DNA of 64,000 bases from positions 744,001-808,000 of the forward strand of contig NZ_JAPEMT010000002.1 of the NCBI RefSeq assembly GCF_026342435.1, in the 5' to 3' direction. The translations under genes were made by a program, and so were the position numbers. Origin of the DNA: Streptomyces sp. NBC_00237 (GTDB taxonomy: Bacteria > Actinomycetota > Actinomycetes > Streptomycetales > Streptomycetaceae). The stretch's first letter is position 1. Each line of letters starts with the position of its first letter. The notes under the pieces are model-generated. The model was given only the letters and a program-made list of their open reading frames with translations, did not search any database and was not told the DNA's origin. Shown here piece after piece: positions 16,353 to 25,113 of the stretch.

Positions 16353-18305
16353 ATGACTGTGTTGACGTTTCGCAAGGAAAGATCCGCTGACGACGCGACA
16401 GTGAACCGCACCGCGACCTGCCTGACGGAGCCCCGGACCGAGCCGGTACCCCAGCTTCCCGACCGGACCGTCGGCGAACTCGCCCACCTGCTGTTCGACG
16501 GAGAACTGCGGGACGAGATACACACGGACTGGCGCACGCTCATCGCCGAAGACGCCTTCCGCCCCCGACACGACCTGACGCCGAAGGAACGCATGGCGCT
16601 GTCGTACGAGCGGCTGCGACTGGTCAACGACGCGACCGCCGACCCGCTGGCACTCGCCTACGACCCGCACAGGCTGGCCAGCCTCCACGAGTGGACCGGG
16701 GTGGTCGACAGCGGGCTGACCACGCTGACCGGCATCCACTACAACCTGTTCCTGGGCAGCCTGCTCGACCACGACGGCTTCCAGCGGGACCTGACCGACT
16801 TCGCCTCGCTGCACCGCACAGGAACCTTCCTCTGTACGGAGTTGGAGCACGGCAACGACGCCGCCGCGCTGGAGACGACCGCCGAGTTCGACCGCGAGTC
16901 CGGCGGATTCATCCTGCACACCCCCACTCCGGGGGCAGCGAAGTTCATGCCGAACACCAGCGTGACCGGTGGGCCGAAGACCGCTCTGGTGGCGGCACGG
17001 CTGATGGCGGACGGTCAGGACGAGGGAGCCTTCCTCTTCCTGACGCCCCTCAGCGACGAGGCGGGCATCCTGCCCGGCATCACCGTGCGCGAACTGCCGC
17101 AGCGCATGGGCAGCCCGGTCGACCACTGCCTGACCACCTTCGACCGGGTGTGGCTGCCGCAGACCGCCATGCTCCAGTCCCAGCACGGGAGACTCGACGA
17201 CAACGGCGAGTTGCAGAGCACCCTCGGCAATCGCCGCAAGCGGTTCCTGCGGTCGATCAAGAGGGTCACCACAGGAAAACTGTGCATGAGCGCCGCGGCC
17301 GTCGGTGTCTCACGCACCGCCCTGACGCTGGCCGTGCGGCACGCCCACTACCGCCACATCAGCGGTCCCCGCAGCGGCCAGTGGGCGCCCCTGGTCGCCC
17401 AGCGCAGCCACCACGGCCGGCTGCTGGAGGCGATGGCCACGACGTACGCCATGACCTTCCTGCACCGCACCGTCGTCTCCCGCTGGACCGAGCACCAGGA
17501 GGCCGACCGGAACGAGACCGAGCGTCTGGTGGCGATCGCCAAGAGCTGGAGCACCTGGCAGGCACGCGACATCATCATCGAATGCCGGGAACGGTGCGGG
17601 GCCCAGGGGCTGTTCACCACCAATCGCCTGGCCGAACTCATGGCGGACATCGAGGGCACCATCACCGCCGAGGGCGACAACCTCGTGATCTGCCTCAAGG
17701 CCGCAGCCGAGATGATCTTCGATCATGAGGTGGACCTGCCCGCCACCCGTGCGCTGCCCCTGAGCGAGCGCACGCTGAACGATCCGGCGTTCTTGCAGGA
17801 GCTGCTCGGCGGGGTCGAGGAGATCTGGCAGACCCGGGCCCGCCTCGCCCTGCGCCAGGGAAAGAAGGGGGACCCGACGGCCCGGTGGAACGCGACCTCC
17901 GCCCCCGCGCTGGAAATGGTCTTCGCGCATGCGCAGCGGCAGGCCGCCAAGGCCCTGCTCACCGCAGCCGACCGGGCCACCGAACCGCAGGCGCGGTTTC
18001 TTCTCGACGGGCTGGGCCGACTCTTCCAGCTGAGGCAGCTCAGCAAGCACACCGGGGACCTCCTGGCCGAGGAGCGCATGACGGCCGACCACGTCCGGGC
18101 CCTCCCGCAAGCTGTCGAGACGGTCATCGCCGAGCTCGCACCGCACCTGATGACTCTCGTCGATGCCTTCGACATCCCGGAGGAGGCGCTCAGTGCGTAC
18201 CCCCTCGCCCGCGGGGCCTACGTCGGCGACGACCTCGCCGTGCCTCCGCACACCGCCGCCGTGACCCTCCGCCGGTTCGCCGCCTCGGCCCCGACACCCG
18301 GATAG
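16353..18305 (+). CDS. Acyl-CoA oxidase (Aco-like), autoregulator biosynthesis
   Basis: This 650-aa protein has acyl-CoA oxidase architecture: an N-terminal helical domain, a middle beta domain with FLCTELEHGNDAAALETTAEFD, a flavin-domain helix region with RCGAQGLFTTNRLAELMADIEGTITAEGDN, and a C-terminal helical extension. It would introduce an alpha,beta double bond into an acyl-CoA using FAD and oxygen. In S. avermitilis Aco makes the avenolide skeleton, and the adjoining receptor and P450 genes match that locus. Start 16353 (MTVLTFRKE) follows GGGGAAGAG. The ARE upstream implies repression by the receptor. Confidence 0.86.
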   Translation: MTVLTFRKERSADDATVNRTATCLTEPRTEPVPQLPDRTVGELAHLLFDGELRDEIHTDWRTLIAEDAFRPRHDLTPKERMALSYERLRLVNDATADPLALAYDPHRLASLHEWTGVVDSGLTTLTGIHYNLFLGSLLDHDGFQRDLTDFASLHRTGTFLCTELEHGNDAAALETTAEFDRESGGFILHTPTPGAAKFMPNTSVTGGPKTALVAARLMADGQDEGAFLFLTPLSDEAGILPGITVRELPQRMGSPVDHCLTTFDRVWLPQTAMLQSQHGRLDDNGELQSTLGNRRKRFLRSIKRVTTGKLCMSAAAVGVSRTALTLAVRHAHYRHISGPRSGQWAPLVAQRSHHGRLLEAMATTYAMTFLHRTVVSRWTEHQEADRNETERLVAIAKSWSTWQARDIIIECRERCGAQGLFTTNRLAELMADIEGTITAEGDNLVICLKAAAEMIFDHEVDLPATRALPLSERTLNDPAFLQELLGGVEEIWQTRARLALRQGKKGDPTARWNATSAPALEMVFAHAQRQAAKALLTAADRATEPQARFLLDGLGRLFQLRQLSKHTGDLLAEERMTADHVRALPQAVETVIAELAPHLMTLVDAFDIPEEALSAYPLARGAYVGDDLAVPPHTAAVTLRRFAASAPTPG

Positions 18306-18387
18306 CCCTCGGCCGGTCTCCCGGGCGGGGCTCGGCCTCACGGCCGTTGCCCCGCCATGCCGCCCGTGCTCGTACTCGTACTTCTGC
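18306..18387. other. Short convergent gap with low-complexity CTGTGC repeats
   Basis: The gap between the oxidase stop and the HAD stop. TACTCGTACT and CTGTGCCTGTGC simple repeats (about 18368-18415) run into the HAD 3' end, where they encode a QAQAQ tail. No gene is supported. Confidence 0.5.
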
Positions 18388-19200
18388 TCATGTCTGTGCC
18401 TGTGCCTGTGCTCTTACGTGTTCCTGCGCCGACCCTCCGGGCGGCGCGATCCCGAGCAGGTCGAGGACCGCGGCCAGCCCCCGTGGACGGTCCGGGCTCC
18501 GGTCGGCCGGGAGGATGTACGCGGCGATGCCCGCGGCCGCGGCCGCACCGTCCCGTACCGCGTCGTCGCCCACCATGAGGGCGTCGCCCGGCCTCACCCC
18601 CAGCCGTTCGCAGGCGGCACGGAAGATCGTTGCGTCCGGCTTCTGGATGCCCACCTCGCAGGACAGGACGAAGTCCGTCACGAGACCGGCCAGCGCGGAC
18701 CGGTGGAAAGAGCCGCGTATGTCCCAGCCGGTGTTGCTCAGCACGGTCGTCGCGATGCCCGCCTCGTACAGCGCGCTCAGCACGGGGGCGGTGTCGGGGT
18801 AGGGGCGCCAGCCGTCCGCCGCGATCACGCAGTCGTAGAACGCCTCCGCGATCAGGGTGTCCCCGCCCGCAGCCGATGCGGCGAGGCCGGTCCACACCCT
18901 GCGGTGCCGATCGGCCGACAGGTCCGCGTCCGCGCGCCGCACCCGTCCCTCGGGCGAATCGACCGCCGCGAGGATGCCCGTGCACAGTTCCTGCGCGCGG
19001 GCGACGTCCACCTCCCGTCCGCGCAGTGCGCAGTGGGCGACGAGGCGTTCGGCTCTGATCACCGAGGTGTCGTCGAACAGCGTGCCGGAGAAGTCGAAGA
19101 TGACCGCTTGCGCACGGCGCTCCGTACGTCCGTGTTCCGTACGTCCGTGTTCCGTACGTCCGTTCTCCGTACGTCCGTGCCGTGCGGCCGCCGCGTTCAT
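18388..19200 (-). CDS. HAD-superfamily hydrolase
   Basis: This 270-aa phosphatase-like protein has all four HAD motifs: VIFDFSGTLFDD (nucleophile Asp), TTVLSNTG, KPDATIF and MVGDDAVRDG. The substrate is unknown. The N-terminus carries a GRTE[NH] pentapeptide repeated four times, encoded by a 15-bp DNA repeat. Start 19200 overlaps the MFS stop as ATGA, so it is the last gene of a coupled SDR-MFS-HAD operon. In-frame codons further up lie inside the MFS gene. A role in the neighbouring hormone pathway is possible but not shown. Confidence 0.85.
   Translation of the reverse strand: MNAAAARHGRTENGRTEHGRTEHGRTERRAQAVIFDFSGTLFDDTSVIRAERLVAHCALRGREVDVARAQELCTGILAAVDSPEGRVRRADADLSADRHRRVWTGLAASAAGGDTLIAEAFYDCVIAADGWRPYPDTAPVLSALYEAGIATTVLSNTGWDIRGSFHRSALAGLVTDFVLSCEVGIQKPDATIFRAACERLGVRPGDALMVGDDAVRDGAAAAAGIAAYILPADRSPDRPRGLAAVLDLLGIAPPGGSAQEHVRAQAQAQT
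19121..19180. repeat. Four 15-bp repeats inside the HAD gene
   Basis: TCCGTACGTCCGTGT recurs exactly every 15 bases at 19121, 19136, 19151 and 19166, with changes only in the last two bases. Being a multiple of 3 it adds or removes pentapeptides without shifting frame. Confidence 0.92.
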
Positions 19201-20567
19201 CGGCGTACCTCTGCGAGCAGCGGCAGCGAGGCCACCAGCGTCAGGGCGCCCAGCGCGAGGCACAACAGGGGCAGTCCGCCGGCCGTGAGCAGGGGACCCG
19301 CGAGGCCGAGCGTTCCGGCGACGGCGCCCACGCCCATGGCCGACTCACCGATCCCTTCCGCCCGGTGACGGCGTGCGCCCCGGCTGCGCTGGACCACCAG
19401 CGCGCTGCCACTGATGAGCTGGAGGTTCCAGCCCAGGCCCAGCAGCAGGAGCCCGGGCACCGTGGTCCAGGTACTGCCGGTTCCCGCCGACGCGACGAGC
19501 GGCAGGGCCGAGAGCTGGACGACGGTGCCGAGCAGCGCGACGTTCCGGGCGCCGATACGGTCGCACAGTCGCCCCGACAGGGCCGAGGGGCCGAACATCA
19601 GCGCGACATGAGCGGCCACCAGCAGGCCGACCGAGCCCAGTGGCCAGTCGTGGGCGTGCAGATGCACCGGGGTGACGCCCATCGCCGTCACCATGGTCAG
19701 GTTGGCCACGCCGAGCAGCAGCAGCGCCAGGGCCGCCCCGCCCCTTCGACGGCCGCCCGCAGCCGTAGCCGTACGACCGCCTGCCTTGTCTGCGACGCGG
19801 TCCCCGCGCGGCGAGCCCCCCTGCGCGGCGAGCCGGGTCCCGGCGTGCCGCAGCCGGTGGTGAAGCCGCAGGGTCAGTGCCGCCGCGGTCGGGAAGGCGG
19901 CGGCGGCCAGCAGGTACAGGCCCGCGGTGTCCGGCAGCCCCAGGGCCCGTGCGACCGTACCCGAGGGGCCGAGGAGCGCCGGGCCGACGACCGCCCCGAC
20001 GGTGACCGCGGTCATCGCGGTGCTCATGGCACGTGCGGTACGTCCGGGAGGCGCGCCGTCCGCGGCCACGTACCGGCCGAGCATCACCGCGTTGTTGCCG
20101 GTGCCGAGCAGCAGACTGCCGAGCAGGAGCGCCGCGGGGCCGGTGTCGGCAGCCGCGACGATCACCAGAACGGCACCCGCCGTGGCCAGGGCGTATCCGG
20201 CGGTCAGTCCCGCGGCCCGCCCGTACCGGCGCATCATTGCCGTGAGCGGTGGGGCGGACAGGGCGGATCCCAGCACCAGGAGACCGAGCGGCAGGGCCGT
20301 GAAGGCCGCCGATCCCAGTACCTCTTCGGCCATCAGCGCTCCGGCCGTGCCACCGGCTGCCAGTCCCAGCGCCCCCACGGCCTGCGCGGCGAGCAGGGTC
20401 CCGGGCACGTGCCGTGCCCGGGGCCGCTCCGACGCGGCGTGTCCGGCGGCGGTGTCCGGCGTACTCGCCCCGGCGGCGGTGTCCGGCACGTCCGCTCCGG
20501 CACCGGTGTCCCGCGCGCCCTCGGCCGACGGCCGCGCGGTGCCCGCCGGGCCGGTCCGCCGGATCAT
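19197..20567 (-). CDS. MFS transporter
   Basis: This 456-aa polytopic membrane protein has about 12 hydrophobic segments and an N-terminal Ala/Gly/Thr-rich cytoplasmic extension of about 50 residues. A charged cytoplasmic loop sits mid-protein (RLAAQGGSPRGDRV). The motif LSGRLCDRIGARNVALLG is the MFS A-like loop in the second half. The substrate is unknown. It overlaps the SDR stop and the HAD start by ATGA, so all three are made together. Confidence 0.87.
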   Translation of the reverse strand: MIRRTGPAGTARPSAEGARDTGAGADVPDTAAGASTPDTAAGHAASERPRARHVPGTLLAAQAVGALGLAAGGTAGALMAEEVLGSAAFTALPLGLLVLGSALSAPPLTAMMRRYGRAAGLTAGYALATAGAVLVIVAAADTGPAALLLGSLLLGTGNNAVMLGRYVAADGAPPGRTARAMSTAMTAVTVGAVVGPALLGPSGTVARALGLPDTAGLYLLAAAAFPTAAALTLRLHHRLRHAGTRLAAQGGSPRGDRVADKAGGRTATAAGGRRRGGAALALLLLGVANLTMVTAMGVTPVHLHAHDWPLGSVGLLVAAHVALMFGPSALSGRLCDRIGARNVALLGTVVQLSALPLVASAGTGSTWTTVPGLLLLGLGWNLQLISGSALVVQRSRGARRHRAEGIGESAMGVGAVAGTLGLAGPLLTAGGLPLLCLALGALTLVASLPLLAEVRR

Positions 20568-21874
20568 CGCAGGGCCTCCTCGGCCGTCGGCAACGAGACC
20601 TCGTGCTTGCGGAACAGGTCGTCGATCCGCAGGTGTTCAGGGGTCATCCGGGTGCGGTGCGGCCGGGTGAGCCGGGTGATGCGACGCACCGAGTCCGGTG
20701 CCGCACCGGCTATCGCGTGGTTCAGCAGGCCCCAGCCCAGCGTGTCGAAGACGTCACGTATCTCGCCCTCGGCACCGGAGCGGGTGCACGTGTGCGCCAG
20801 CCGCTCGAAGCCAGCACGCAGCTCCGGAGTCAGCCGGGGCCGGCCCTCGGCGCAGTCCACGTCGCCGCCGGGTGCCGGGTCCGCGTTCGGCGCCTCCAGG
20901 CTGTTGATCAGGGGGCTCAGGTCACCGGAGTAGCGCGGGTCGTAGAGACCGGGGTAGGGCTGTTCCTCGTAGCCCGGCTCGTATCCGACGACCTGCACGG
21001 GCACCGCCCTGCCCTGTTCGGCCACGGTTCCCAGGGCCAGGTCCAGCAGGCGCACGGGCCAGCCCAGGTCGTGGATGGCGTACAGCCGGAACTGCGCGTC
21101 GAGGGGCGCCAGCGCGGCAGTGAGCAGCAACTGGGCCGACTCGCGCGCCGACTGGACGTAGAAGGAGGTGTCCCTGCCGTGCAGCCGCAGCGGTTGGCCC
21201 CTGCGGCACCAGGTGCGGAAGCGGGAGAGGACGATCGCGTTGTCGACGACGTGTGTGAAGCGGACGGCGGCGCCCGGCAGCGCCCCGCGCTCCGCCGCGT
21301 CGGCGACCAGCCATTCCCCGGTGCGCTTGCTCTGGGCGTACACGTCGCTGGTGTAGGGCCGCAGGGCCTTTCCGGTGGAGGCGTACACGAGTTGCCCGGT
21401 GCCGGCGGCGGCACACGCCTCGATGACGTTGGCGGTGCCGAGCACATTGGTGGTGATGGTGAGCGCGGCCTCACGTTCGGCCAGGCCCGGGTCGCGCTGT
21501 GCGGCCAGGTGGAAGACGAGGTCGGGCCGGACCCGGCGCATGAGCGCGGTCAGGCGTGATCCTTCGCGGATGTCGAGGCGGTGGTACTCGGTGGCGTCGG
21601 GCAGGAGGGGCCGCTCCTCCAGTCCCACGCCGACCGTGCGCGCCGGGGCGTAGGAGTGCAGTTCGCTGAGCAGCGCCCGCCCGATACAGCCTGCCGCACC
21701 GGTGACCAGGACGGTGCGGCCGCCGATGCGCCGGCGCAGGGTGCGATCGGGCAGTCGGATCGTTCGGTGGCGTACGGCCAGATAGTCCTGGAAGGCGGAC
21801 AGGCTCTGCGGGGACACGCTTTCTGGGTCCACCGGGTCCAGCCGACCGCCCTCGGAAGCTTCCATGGGGTCCAT
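20564..21874 (-). CDS. NAD-dependent epimerase/dehydratase, extended SDR
   Basis: This 436-aa protein has the glycine motif TVLVTGAAGCIGRALL near residue 55, an acidic strand-end pattern YHRLDIREGS, and active-site Tyr/Lys in YAQSKRTGEW. It resembles CapD/UDP-sugar 4,6-dehydratase-epimerases with a long C-terminal part. Start 21874 has GAGG upstream; an ATG three codons later is possible. It is first gene of the SDR-MFS-HAD operon. A nucleotide-sugar or polyol-phosphate substrate is likely but not provable. Confidence 0.82.
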   Translation of the reverse strand: MDPMEASEGGRLDPVDPESVSPQSLSAFQDYLAVRHRTIRLPDRTLRRRIGGRTVLVTGAAGCIGRALLSELHSYAPARTVGVGLEERPLLPDATEYHRLDIREGSRLTALMRRVRPDLVFHLAAQRDPGLAEREAALTITTNVLGTANVIEACAAAGTGQLVYASTGKALRPYTSDVYAQSKRTGEWLVADAAERGALPGAAVRFTHVVDNAIVLSRFRTWCRRGQPLRLHGRDTSFYVQSARESAQLLLTAALAPLDAQFRLYAIHDLGWPVRLLDLALGTVAEQGRAVPVQVVGYEPGYEEQPYPGLYDPRYSGDLSPLINSLEAPNADPAPGGDVDCAEGRPRLTPELRAGFERLAHTCTRSGAEGEIRDVFDTLGWGLLNHAIAGAAPDSVRRITRLTRPHRTRMTPEHLRIDDLFRKHEVSLPTAEEALR

Positions 21875-22169
21875 GCGGCACCTCGTGTTGGTGGGGAGCT
21901 GTGCTCCGAACGCAGGTGAGCGTAGACGCCGTGCGGGCCGGTCGGCACCGACCTTCCCAGGCCCTGAAAATCCCTGTCCCAACTCTGAAGAACCTTGCCC
22001 AACATCTGTCAACTCGCCTTCGCAGGAGGGCTGTTGAACCTGCCTACACTTCACCGTCAGCCCCTCTGCGACCTTGCGAGATGTCGCCACACCGTCGCCG
22101 TGCACCGTCGCAGTACGGTGCGCGGCCGACGGCCGGAGGGAGAACCGAGCCGAGGGGAACCCCCGAACC
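21875..22169. promoter_or_regulatory. Divergent promoter region, SDR operon and GT20 gene
   Basis: 295 bases with no convincing ORF. It must contain the promoters of both divergent genes. I see no clear operator. Confidence 0.5.
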
Positions 22170-23648
22170 ATGGACACGACACAGCAGGGCGGCGCCGAGC
22201 TGGTGATCGCCTCCAACCGCGGCCCGGTCGAGCGGCGCACCGGCGCCGACGGGCGGGTGACGGTGCACCGGGGGGCGGGCGGACTGATCGCCGTGCTCGG
22301 CCCGGCGCTGGCCTCGCACGGCGGGGTGTGGGTGGCCGCCGCCCTCACCGACGAGGACCGGGTCGCCGCTCGTGAACTGCGCGCGCGGGGGCGGCTCGAT
22401 GCGGTCGATCTGCCCGAGGGGCGGATCGGCGTCCGCCTGCTCGACTTCGATCCCGGCGACTTCGCCAGCTACTACCGCACGATCTCCAGCGAACTGCTGT
22501 GGTTCCTCCAGCACCATCTGCAGCCCGGTGGGGCACCGACGACGTGGGATGCGGGGCTCCGGGGCCACTGGGACGCCTACCGCCGCGTCAACGACGCGTT
22601 CGCGACAGCGTGTGCCGAGGCCGCCGCGCCCGGCGCGACCGTGCTGCTCCAGGACTACCACCTCACCTTGGCCGCGCGCCGGCTGCGGGAGTTGCGCCCC
22701 GACCTGCGCAGCGCGCACTGCACGATGACGCCGTGGGCGGACCCGGAGCACTTCGCCGCGCTCCCGGACGACGTCCGGCGTGAGCTGGTGAGCGGTCTGC
22801 TCGGCGCGGACCTGGTGTGCTTCCTCGTACCGCGCTGGGCCGAGGCGTTCATGTCCTGCTGCGAGCAGCTGGGCCTGCGCGTCGACCGTGCCCGGCGGGC
22901 CGTGCGCGGTCCCGACCGGCGGTGGTCGCGGGTGCGCTGCTTCCCGGTGGGCGTGGACGCCGCGTCCTTGCGGAGCCGGGCCGGGGCGCCCGACGTGGCG
23001 GACCACGAGCGGCAGTTGAGCGCCCTGACCCGCGATGCCCGGCTGGTGGTGCGGGTGGATCGGATGGAGCCTTCGAAGAACATCGTGCGGGGCCTCGACG
23101 CCTACGCCCTCTTCCTCGAACAGCACCCCGAGCAGCACGGATCGGTGGTCCACTTCGTACTCGCCTACGCCTCACGCGGCGAGCTGGCCGCCTACCGCGA
23201 CCTGGCCGCACAGGTCGGCCTGCTGGCCGAGGACATCAACCGGCGCTTCGGCACCGCCGACTGGCAGCCGGTCGTACTGGAGACCCGCAACGACTTCGGG
23301 CGCGGCCTGGCGGCGATGGCCCTGGCCGACGTGATGGTGGTGAACCCGGTACGGGACGGCATGAACCTGGTCGCCAAGGAAGCCGCGGTGCTCGGGCGGC
23401 GCGATCCGGCACTGGTCCTGTCCCGGCACGCGGGCGCGGCCGACGACCTCGCCGACGGCTGCACGCTCGTGGACCCCTTCGACGTGCGACAGCTGGCGGA
23501 CGCCATCGCCGAGAGCCTCGCCCTCCCCCGCACCGAACGGACGGTGCGGCTGGAACGCCTGCGCAAAGGGGCCGTCGCCCTGCCGCCCGGCCAATGGCTC
23601 GCCGAGGTACTCGCGGCGCTGGCTCAGGAGGACCGCACGCGGGAGTGA
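22170..23648 (+). CDS. GT20 glycosyltransferase, trehalose-6-phosphate synthase family
   Basis: This 492-aa GT-B enzyme of the OtsA family would join a nucleotide-activated glucose to a phosphorylated acceptor. Visible family motifs are SNRGPVERR at the N-terminus, LLQDYHLTLAARRLRELRP, the donor/phosphate loop VRVDRMEPSKN (Arg and Lys retained) and RDGMNLVAKE with its Asp and Glu. Classic OtsA has DRLDYTKG at the loop, so this belongs to the divergent actinobacterial branch that also holds pseudo-glycosyltransferases such as VldE. The acceptor is therefore uncertain. The start has GAGGGGAA upstream. Confidence 0.82.
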   Translation: MDTTQQGGAELVIASNRGPVERRTGADGRVTVHRGAGGLIAVLGPALASHGGVWVAAALTDEDRVAARELRARGRLDAVDLPEGRIGVRLLDFDPGDFASYYRTISSELLWFLQHHLQPGGAPTTWDAGLRGHWDAYRRVNDAFATACAEAAAPGATVLLQDYHLTLAARRLRELRPDLRSAHCTMTPWADPEHFAALPDDVRRELVSGLLGADLVCFLVPRWAEAFMSCCEQLGLRVDRARRAVRGPDRRWSRVRCFPVGVDAASLRSRAGAPDVADHERQLSALTRDARLVVRVDRMEPSKNIVRGLDAYALFLEQHPEQHGSVVHFVLAYASRGELAAYRDLAAQVGLLAEDINRRFGTADWQPVVLETRNDFGRGLAAMALADVMVVNPVRDGMNLVAKEAAVLGRRDPALVLSRHAGAADDLADGCTLVDPFDVRQLADAIAESLALPRTERTVRLERLRKGAVALPPGQWLAEVLAALAQEDRTRE

Positions 23649-23695
23649 GGGACCGCCCCCGCCTTCCGCATGTCCGCCCACGAAAGGTCGTTCCC

Positions 23696-23847
23696 GTGCA
23701 TCCCCCCTGCTCGACCAAGGTCCCGTACTCCTCGGCGAGTCCATCGTCGTGCCCCCGGTGCTGCTCGCCGGGGAGGACGACGAGGAGACCGCCGAGGCGC
23801 ACATCGTCCGTGGCAGCGACAGGGACCGGGTGAGCACCGAGTGCTGA
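23696..23847 (+). pseudogene. Small ORF with apparent frameshift in a C6 run
   Basis: From about 23708 to the TGA at 23845-23847 one frame has very high GC at third positions and a sensible peptide (LLDQGPVLLGESIVVPPVLL, acidic middle, end DRVSTEC), but it has no start codon. GTG 23696, with AAAGG 8 bases upstream, is in another frame. One extra C in the run 23702-23707 would join them into a 50-aa ORF overlapping the next gene's GTG. This is either a real frameshift or a sequencing error. I recognise no family. Confidence 0.45.
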
Positions 23848-25103
23848 CGTTGAGGCGGATGTTCGAAGCCCTGACCGTACGGAACTTCCGGCTCTTCGCC
23901 GCCGGGCAGCTCCTGTCCGTCACCTGCACCTGGATGATGATCGTCGCCCAGGACTGGCTGGTGCTCTCGCTGTCCGGCGACTCGGGCACGGCGCTGGGCC
24001 TGGTGACGGCCCTCCAGTTCACGCCGATGCTCCTGCTCACGCTGTACGCGGGGCGGCTCGCCGACCGGTACGACAAGCGTCTGCTGCTGATGGCGGCGAA
24101 CCTCGCCGCAGGCGTCCTGGCGCTCCTGCTGGCCCTGGTCACCTTCACCGGCGAGCTGCGCCTGTGGCACCTCTGGGTGTTCGCTGCGCTGTTGGGCGTC
24201 GTGAACGCGGTGGAGGCGCCGACCCGGATGGCGTTCGTCGGCGAGGTGGTCGGCACGACGCTGCTGCCGAACGCCTCGGCGCTGAGCGCCGCGTACTTCA
24301 ACGCGGCGCGTGTCGTCGGCTCCGCCCTGGCCGGGCTGCTGATCAGCAGGTTCGACGCCGGTCCTGTGATCCTGCTCAACGCGGTGAGTTACCTCGCCAG
24401 CGTGGGCGCGCTGCTGCTGATGGATCCCGACCGGCTGCATCGCGGGGCCCGGGGTCCCGGCCGCGGCGGCGTCGTGGACGGTCTGCGGTATCTGAGGGGC
24501 CGCTCGGACCTGGTGGTGCCGCTGGCGCTGGTGGGCGTGATCGGCATGTTCGGCTTCAACTTCCAGCTGACGCTGCCGCTCATGGCGAAGACCGTCTTCC
24601 ACGCGGACTCCGCGTCGTTCGGGTTGCTCGCCAGTGCGCTGGCCGCGGGTTCGCTGCTCGCCGCTTTCGCCACGACGGGGCGGCGGAGCAGGCCGTCGGC
24701 CGTGCTGGTCATCGGGTCGGCCGTCGCCTTCGGGGCGATGACGACGCTGTCCGCGCTGGCCCCCACGTTCGCCGTCGCGCTGGTGCTGCTGGCCGCCACG
24801 GGATTCGCGATGATCTACTTCGCGCAGGCAGCCAACCACCGGGTGCAGTTGGGCACCGACCCCGCCTACCGGGGCCGGGTGATGGCCCTCTACACCCTCA
24901 CCCTCCAGGGCACGACCCCGCTGGGAGCCCTCCTGACCGGCTGGCTCAGCGAGCACTGGGGAGCGCGGACGGGCCTCTGGTCCGGCGGCGCCGTGTCCCT
25001 GTGCGCGGGGCTGCTCGCCCTGTGGGCACACCGGCGGGGACCTTCCGCCCCGGCCCCGAAACCGGGGCCCCTGCGACGGCGCCCTTCCGACGCCCGCCGG
25101 TGA
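23841..25103 (+). CDS. MFS exporter
   Basis: This 420-aa major facilitator has about 12 membrane segments. The MFS loop motif is GRLADRYDKRLLL near residue 65. It resembles drug and siderophore exporters of the Streptomyces MFS_3 type (RMFEALTVRNFRLFAAGQLLS at the start). GTG 23841 overlaps the stop of the small upstream frame; ATG 23859 is the alternative. The last 25 residues are a charged Pro/Arg tail. The substrate is unknown. Confidence 0.86.
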   Translation: MLTLRRMFEALTVRNFRLFAAGQLLSVTCTWMMIVAQDWLVLSLSGDSGTALGLVTALQFTPMLLLTLYAGRLADRYDKRLLLMAANLAAGVLALLLALVTFTGELRLWHLWVFAALLGVVNAVEAPTRMAFVGEVVGTTLLPNASALSAAYFNAARVVGSALAGLLISRFDAGPVILLNAVSYLASVGALLLMDPDRLHRGARGPGRGGVVDGLRYLRGRSDLVVPLALVGVIGMFGFNFQLTLPLMAKTVFHADSASFGLLASALAAGSLLAAFATTGRRSRPSAVLVIGSAVAFGAMTTLSALAPTFAVALVLLAATGFAMIYFAQAANHRVQLGTDPAYRGRVMALYTLTLQGTTPLGALLTGWLSEHWGARTGLWSGGAVSLCAGLLALWAHRRGPSAPAPKPGPLRRRPSDARR

Positions 25104-25113
25104 GGGCCCCGGA

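Noticed and set aside
23670..23840. MFS protein starting at ATG 23670
   Set aside because: The added N-terminus is Arg/Pro-rich with wrong codon pattern and overlaps the better-scoring small frame.
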